From: Micromussa lordhowensis
Lineage: Eukaryota; Cnidaria; Anthozoa; Scleractinia; Lobophylliidae
Length of the DNA stretch: 64,000 nucleotides
Assembly (NCBI GenBank): GCA_964020085.1
Contig: CAXHUQ010000947.1
Coordinates: forward strand, 175,201 to 239,200
Direction of reading: 5' to 3'
How positions within the stretch are numbered: the first letter of the stretch is position 1; each line of letters begins with the position of its first letter. Position numbers and translations under genes: made by a program. Shown piece after piece: positions 59,263-64,000 of this stretch. The notes beneath the pieces are model-generated. The model did no database searches. It was given only the letters and a program-made list of their open reading frames with translations, and was not told the origin of the DNA.

Positions 59263-62040
59263 AATCCTAGTTAGGACATGATGGCATTCGCGCCAGGGTG
59301 TTTTTTCTGGCCTTCTTTTTGCAGGAGTTTGACCTGCTCCCAACTTTGCAGAATTTCAGAAAACGCGCGCTGGGGGTCCCCTTGGCAAATTTGACATAGC
59401 TCGGCTCCACGGGCACTTTTAGAGGCGCGGTTTGCAGCAAAATGTTGTGCTAGGTTGGCACTTTAAGGAAATTTTAGTTAGGACATGATGGCATTCGCGC
59501 CAGGGTGTTTTTTCTGGCCTTCTTTTTGCAGGAGTTTGACCTGCTCCCAACTTTGCAGAATTTCAGAAAACGCGCGCTGGGGGTTCCCTTGGCAAATTTG
59601 ACATAGCTCGGCTCCACGGGCACTTTTAGAGGCGCGGTTTGCAGCAAAATGTTGTGCTAGGTTGGCACTTTAAGGAAATCCTAGTTAGGACATGATGGCA
59701 TTCGCGCCAGGGTGTTTTTTCTGGCCTTCTTTTTGCAGGAGTTTGACCTGCTCCCAACTTTGCAGAATTTCAGAAAACGCGCGCTGGGGGTCCCCTTGGC
59801 AAATTTGACATAGCTCGGCTCCACGGGCACTTTTAGAGGCGCGGTTTGCAGCAAAATGTTGTGCTAGGTTCGCACTTTAAGGAAATCTAAGTTAGGACAT
59901 GATGGCATTCGCGCCAGGGTGTTTTTTCTGGCCTTCTTTTTGCAGGAGTTTGACCTGCTCCCAACTTTGCAGAATTTCAGAAAACGCGCGCTGGGGGTCC
60001 CCTTGGCAAATTTGACATAGCTCGGCTCCACGGGCACTTTTAGAGGCGCGGTTTGCAGCAAAATGTTGTGCTAGGTTGGCACTTCAAGGAAATTTAAGTT
60101 AGGACATGATGGCATTCGCGCCAGGGTGTTTTTTCTGGCCTTCTTTTTGCAGGACTTTGACCTGCTCCCAACTTTGCAGAATTTCAGAAAACGCGCGCTG
60201 GGGGTCCCCTTGGCAAATTTGACATAGCTCGGCTCCACGGGCACTTTTAGAGGCGCGGTTTGCAGCAAAATGTTGTGCTAGGTTGGCACTTGAAGGAAAT
60301 CTTAGTTAGGACATGATGGCATTCGCGCCTGGGTGTTTTTTCTGGCCTTCTTTTTGCACGAGTTTGACCTGCTCCCAACTTTGCAGAATTTCAGAAAACG
60401 CGCGCTGGGGGTCCCCTTGGCAAATTTGACATAGCTCGGCTCCACGGGCACGTTTAGAGGCGCGGTTTGCAGCAAAATGTTGTGCTAGGTTGGCGCTTCA
60501 AGGAAATCCTAATTAGGACATGATGGCATTCGCGCCTGGGTGTTTTTTCTGGCCTTCTTTTTGCAGGAGTTTGACCTGCTCCCAACTTTGCAGAATTTCA
60601 GAAAACGCGCGCTGGGGGTCCCCTTGGCAAATTTGACATAGTTCGGCTCCACGGGCAGTTTTAGAGGCGCGGTTTGCAGCAAAATGTTATGCTAGGTTGG
60701 CACTTCAAGGATTTTCTAGTTAGGACATGATGGCATTCGCGCCAGGGTGTTTTTTTTGGCCTTCTTTTTGCAGGAGTTTGACCTGCTCCCAACTTTGCAG
60801 AATTTCAGAAAACGCGCGCTGGGGGTCCCCTTGGCAAATTTTTTCATAGCTCGGCTCCACGGGCACTTTTAGAGGTGCGGTTTGCAGCAAAATGTTGTGC
60901 TAGGTTGGCACTTCAAGGAAATCTTAGTTAGGACATGAGGGCATTCGCGCCACTGTGTTTTTTCTGGCCTTCTTTTTGCAGGAGTTTGACCTGCTCCCAA
61001 CTTTGCAGAAGTTCAGAAAACGCGCGCTGGGGGTTCCCTTGGCAAAATTGACATAGCTCGGCTCCACGGGCACTTTTAGAGGCGCGGTTTGCAGCAAAAT
61101 GTTGTGCTAGGTTGGCACTTTAAAGAAATTTTAGTTAAGACATGATGGCATTCGCGCCAGGGTGTTTTTTCTGGCCTTCTTTTTGCAGGAGTTTGACCTG
61201 CTCCCAACTTTGCAGAATTTCAGAAAACGCGCGCTGGGGGTCCCCTTGGCAAATTTGACATAGCTCGGCTCCACGGGCACTTTTAGAGACGCGGTTTGCA
61301 GCAAAATGTTGTGCTAGGTTGGCAATTTAAGGAAATCGTAGTTAGGACATGATGGCGTTCGCGCCAGGGTGTTTTTTCTGGCCTTTTTTTTGCAGGAGTT
61401 TGACCTGCTCCCAACTTTGCAGAATTTCAGAAAACGCCCGCTGGGGGTCCCCTTGGCAAATTTGACATAGCTCGGCTCCACGGGCACTTTTAGAGGCGCG
61501 GTTTGCAGCAAAATGTTGTGCTAGGTTGGCACTTCAAGGAAATTCTATTTAGGACATGATGGCATTCGCGCCTGGGTGTTTTTTCTGGCCTTCTTTTTGC
61601 ACGAGTTTGACCTGCTCCAAACTTTGCAGAATTTCAGAAAACGCGCGCTGGGGGTCCCTTTGCCAAAGTTGATATAGCTCGACTCCACGGGCACTTTTAG
61701 AGGCGCGATTTGCAGCAAAATGTTGTGCTAGGTTGGCACGTTAAGGAAATTCTAGTTAAGACATGATGGCATTCGCGCCAACGTGTTTTTTCTGGCCTTC
61801 TTTTTGCAGGAGTTTGACCTGCTCCCAACTTTGCAGAATTTCAGAAAACGCGCGCTGGGGGTCCCCTTGCCAAATTTGACATAGCTCGGCTCCACGGGCA
61901 CTTTTAGAGGCGCGGTTTGCAGCAAAATGTTGTGCTAGGTTGGCACTTTAAGGAAATCCTAGTTAGGACATGATGGCATTCGCGCCAGGGTGTTTTCTCT
62001 GGCCTTCTTTTTGCAGGAGTTTGATCTGCTCCCAACTTTG
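59263..62040 (+). repeat. Array edge: 207-bp monomers, increasingly altered, ending in a truncated unit
   Basis: The first part is close to consensus. From about 60300 changes accumulate: GCCTGGGTG, GCAAATTTTTTCATAGC (near 60832), ATGAGGGCATTCGCGCCACTG (near 60937), GAAGTTCAG, CCCTTTGCCAAAGTTGATATAG (near 61656), and ACGTTAAGG. The last unit starts at 62014 and stops after 27 bases at CAACTTTG. Confidence 0.85.
59322..59528 (+). repeat. Representative consensus-like 207-bp monomer
   Basis: This copy carries the majority base at almost every variable position, so it serves as a reference. In order it has: the CAGGAGTTTGACC start; an AACGCGCGCTGGGGGTCCCC block containing GCGCGC and the short palindrome-like GGGGTCCCC; CAAATTTGACATAGCTCGG; CACGGGCACTTTTAGAGGCG; CGGTTTGCAGCAAAATG; TTGTGCTAGGTTGGCAC; a variable AAGGAAATNNTAGTTAGGAC segment; ATGATGGCATTCGCGCC; and a T-rich tract ending in TTCTTTTTG. 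The commonest diagnostic changes elsewhere are GGTCCCC to GGTCTCC, CGCGCT to CGGGCT, GGCGCGG to GGCGCAG or GACGCGG, and ACTTTAAGG to ACTTCAAGG or ACTTGAAGG. Confidence 0.9.
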
Positions 62041-62042
62041 GG
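62039..62042. other. Junction between the 207-bp and 102-bp satellites
   Basis: Left of the joint is CTGCTCCCAACTTTG, the 207-bp monomer up to its 27th base. Right of it is GGTAGAATGGGTCC, which is internal to the 102-bp monomer (consensus CATGGGTAGAATTGGTCC). The two bases TG could belong to either side, so microhomology is at most about 2 bp. No transposon end, target duplication or spacer sequence is visible. Confidence 0.85.
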
Positions 62043-62689
62043 TAGAATGGGTCCAAAAAACCACCAAAGTGATTCTACTCATCTCCACTGAGTTCCAATA
62101 ACATTTGTTTAAAGTAAAAGAGTTATTAGAGTGAACCGATGGGTAAAATTGGTCCACAGCAAAGCCAATATTATACTACACATCTCCATTGAGTTTCTAT
62201 GTCAGTTTTCTTCAAATAATAAAGTAATTAGAATAAACCCATGGCTATATTTGGTCCAAAGTACCACCCAAGTTATTTTACACATCTCCACTGAGTTCAA
62301 AGGACATTTTTTTTCAAGTAAAAGAGTTGTGAGAATGAACCTAAGGGATTCAAAGCACCGCCAAAGTCATTCTACACAAGTCCAGTGAGTGCCAAGAAGA
62401 TTTTGTTCGAAATAAAAGAGTCATCAGATTAAACCCATGGGTAGAATTACTCCAAACAACCAAAAAATTTATTCTACACATCTCCAGTGAGTTCCAAAGA
62501 CATGTTTCTGGAAATAAAAGAGTTATTAGAGTGAACCCATAGATAGATTTGGTCCAAACCACCACCAAAGTCATACTACACATCTCCACTGAGTTCCAAG
62601 GACATTTTTTTGAAATAAAAGAGTTATTAGAATGAACCTATGGATAAAATAGGCCCAAAGAACCACTAAAGTCATTCTACACATCTCCA

Positions 62690-63780
62690 CTGAGTTCCAA
62701 TGACATTTTTCTTGAACTAAAAGAGTTATTATAATGAACCCATGGGTATATTTGATCCGTAGCAACGCGAAAGTCAGTCTGCACATCCTCACTAAGTCCC
62801 AAGGACATTTTTCTTGAGGTAAAAGAGTTATTAAAGTGAACCCATGGGTAGAATTGGTCCAAAGCAGCACCCAAGGATATCTTCCTTGAAGTATAAAAGT
62901 TATTAGGGTGAACCAATGGGTAGAATTGGTCCAACGCACCACCAAAGTCATACTAAACATCTCCACTGAGTTCCAAGGACATTTTTCTGGAAATAAAAGA
63001 GTTATTAGAATGAGCCCATGGGTATATTTGGTACAAAGCACCACCAAAGTGATTCTACACATCTCCATTGAGTTCCTAGAACATTTTTTTTTGAAGTAAA
63101 AGAGTTATTAGACTGAACCTATGGGTGAAATTGGTCCAAAGCACCACCAAAGTCATTCTACATCTCCACTGAGTTCCAAGGACATGTTTTTGGAAACCAC
63201 AGAGTTATTAGAATGAACCCATGGATAGAATTGGTCCAAAGCACACCAAAATTATACTACACACCTTCACTGAGTTCCAAAGACAATTCTTCTGGAAAAA
63301 AAAGAGTTATTAAAATGAACCTATGGGTAGAATTAGTTGAAAGCACAACCAAAGCCATACTACACATCTTCACTGAGATTCAAGGACATTTTTCTGGAAA
63401 TCAAAGAGTTATTAGAATGAACCTGTGGGTAAAATTGGTCCAAAGCGCCACAAAAGTCATTCTACACAAATTTACTAAGTTCCAAGGACATTTTTCTGCA
63501 AATAAAAGAGTTAGTAGAATGAACTCATAAGTAAAATTGGTTCAAGGCACCACTAATGTGATTCTACACATCGCCACTGAGTTCCAAGGACATTTTTCTT
63601 GAAGTAAAAGAGTTATTTAAATGAACCCAAAGGTATATTCGATCCAAAGCACCGCCAAAGACATTCTACATATCTCCACTAAGTTCCAAGAAGATTTGTT
63701 GGAAATGAAAGAGTTATTAGAGTAAACCCATGGGTAGAAATTGGTCGAAAGCACCATCAATGTCATTCTACACATCTCCA
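62690..63780 (+). repeat. ~1,092-bp higher-order repeat of the 102-bp satellite (one period)
   Basis: Three consecutive monomers reappear after ~1,091-1,094 bp at 63781-64000. One has TGACATTTTTCTTGAACTAAA, the next TTTGATCCGTAGCAACGCG with AGTCAGTCTGCAC, and the next a shortened unit with GCAGCACCCAAGGATATC. A period holds 11 monomers (62724 to 63815). The second copy differs by small changes such as CCTC to CCCC and an insertion near 63818. Confidence 0.85.
62826..62898 (+). repeat. Shortened 73-bp monomer of the 102-bp satellite
   Basis: The segment that normally reads AAAGTCATTCTACACATCTC and onward is missing, leaving GCAGCACCCAAGGATATCTTC joined to CTTGAAGTATAAAAG. The counterpart at 63920-63990 (71 bp) shares the same deletion, so the deletion predates the higher-order duplication. 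Confidence 0.85.
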
Positions 63781-64000
63781 CTGAGTTCCAATGACATTTT
63801 TCTTGAACTAAAAGAATTAGAATTAAAATGAATCCATCGGTATATTTGATCCGTAGCAACGCGAAAGTCAGTCTGCACATCCCCACTAAGTCCCAAGGAC
63901 ATTTTTCTTGAGGTAAAAGAGTTATCAAAGTGAACCCATGGTTAGAATTGGTCCAAAGCAGCACCCAAGGATATCATCCTTGAAGTAAAAAGTTATTAGG

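Larger units (their letters stand above)
1..62040 (+). repeat. 207-bp satellite array, head-to-tail, about 270 full-length copies plus shortened variants
   Basis: The motif CAGGAGTTTGACCTGCTCCC recurs every 207 bp (for example at 470, 677, 59322 and 59529) from the first base to 62014. Every copy is in the same orientation and I saw no inverted copy. The consensus is about 51% GC by my count, with nine CpG sites. The copy number is arithmetic: 62,040 bp minus the 262-, 106- and 92-bp variants, divided by 207. Variation between monomers is mainly single substitutions, 1-2 bp changes in the T tracts, and three recurrent internal deletions. The array continues beyond the left edge. No gene or transposon interrupts it. 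The family is not recognised; a role in heterochromatin or a centromere is inferred only from its form. Confidence 0.97.
62041..64000 (+). repeat. 102-bp satellite array
   Basis: The phrase AGTTATTAGA or a close variant occurs at 62121, 62223, 62325, 62419, 62521, 62622, 62724, 62826, 62899, 63000, 63103, 63203, 63305, 63407, 63509, 63611, 63712, 63815, 63920 and 63991. The usual spacing is 100-103 bp. The consensus is about 39% GC with no CpG: GGGTAGAATTGGTCC, AAAGCACCACC, AAAGTCATTCTACAC, ATCTCCACTGAG, TTCCAAGGACATTTTTC, then AAATAAAAG. Copies differ from each other far more than the 207-bp monomers do. The array runs off the right edge. No similarity to the 207-bp unit was seen. Confidence 0.95.

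Noticed and set aside
1..62040. CRISPR array
   Set aside because: The whole 207-bp unit is repeated with no unique spacers between short repeats.
1..62040. A half-length (about 103-bp) origin of the 207-bp monomer, linking it to the 102-bp satellite
   Set aside because: The two halves share only short words such as TTTGCAG, and neither half resembles the 102-bp unit. The length ratio alone is not evidence.
63213..63530. Plus-strand 105-codon open frame in the 102-bp array
   Set aside because: It is three monomers of the satellite in one frame, while the opposite strand is equally open. This is a property of the repeat sequence, not evidence of coding.
1..64000. Hammerhead ribozyme motifs, rRNA or tRNA genes, telomere repeats, LTR or transposon ends
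   Set aside because: I looked for the CTGATGAG and GAAAC cores, TTAGGG-type tracts, terminal inverted repeats and target duplications by eye on both strands and saw none. A covariance-model or repeat-library search would be decisive.

Overview
The whole window is satellite DNA, and I find no gene in it. It looks like heterochromatin (pericentromeric, centromeric or subtelomeric) from a eukaryotic nuclear genome. I see no rRNA, tRNA, transposase, reverse transcriptase, LTR, CRISPR array, telomere repeat or long open frame outside the repeats. The sequence does not settle plant versus animal. The unit lengths (207 and 102 bp) match neither human alpha satellite (171 bp) nor the common plant 155-180 bp centromere satellites, and I do not recognise either family by sequence.

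Region 1 (1-62040) is one head-to-tail array of a 207-bp monomer, all copies in the same orientation. The consensus is about 51% GC with nine CpG sites. I estimate about 270 full-length copies plus roughly 50 shortened ones, and the array runs off the left edge. Its layers, left to right, are: a 2.59-kb block duplicated nearly perfectly (1 to ~4360); diverse monomers (~4360-7700); a 2.54-kb block repeated once with two nested expansions (~7700-14100); a mixed transition (~14100-17011); a 2,119-bp higher-order repeat (HOR) in four copies plus a fragment (17012 to ~26500); short-period duplications (~26500-28480); diverse monomers (~28480-36175); a long HOR family whose copies contain 13, 10, 13, 13, 9, 12 and 12 monomers (36176 to ~53150); 6-mer and 4-mer blocks (~54160-57160); and diverse monomers with one 3-mer duplication up to the right end. 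Three internally deleted units act as reusable parts: a 106-bp unit, a 156-bp unit (nearly always joined as a 262-bp pair, 22 times, all left of 25.7 kb) and a 92-bp remnant (five times, only in the 2,119-bp HOR).

Region 2 (62041-64000) starts abruptly and is an unrelated, AT-richer tandem repeat with a 102-bp monomer and no CpG in its consensus. It has its own ~1,092-bp HOR of 11 monomers, of which one full period and the start of the next are present.

The many 60-165 codon open frames are by-products of repeat lengths divisible by three (207 = 3x69, 102 = 3x34). The most informative content is the array's history: nested duplications, deletion variants shared among HOR copies, a patch of exchanged monomers, zoned variants, a precise satellite-satellite junction, and a splice-acceptor-like motif carried by nearly every 207-bp monomer. 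Exact copy counts depend on the assembly being right.
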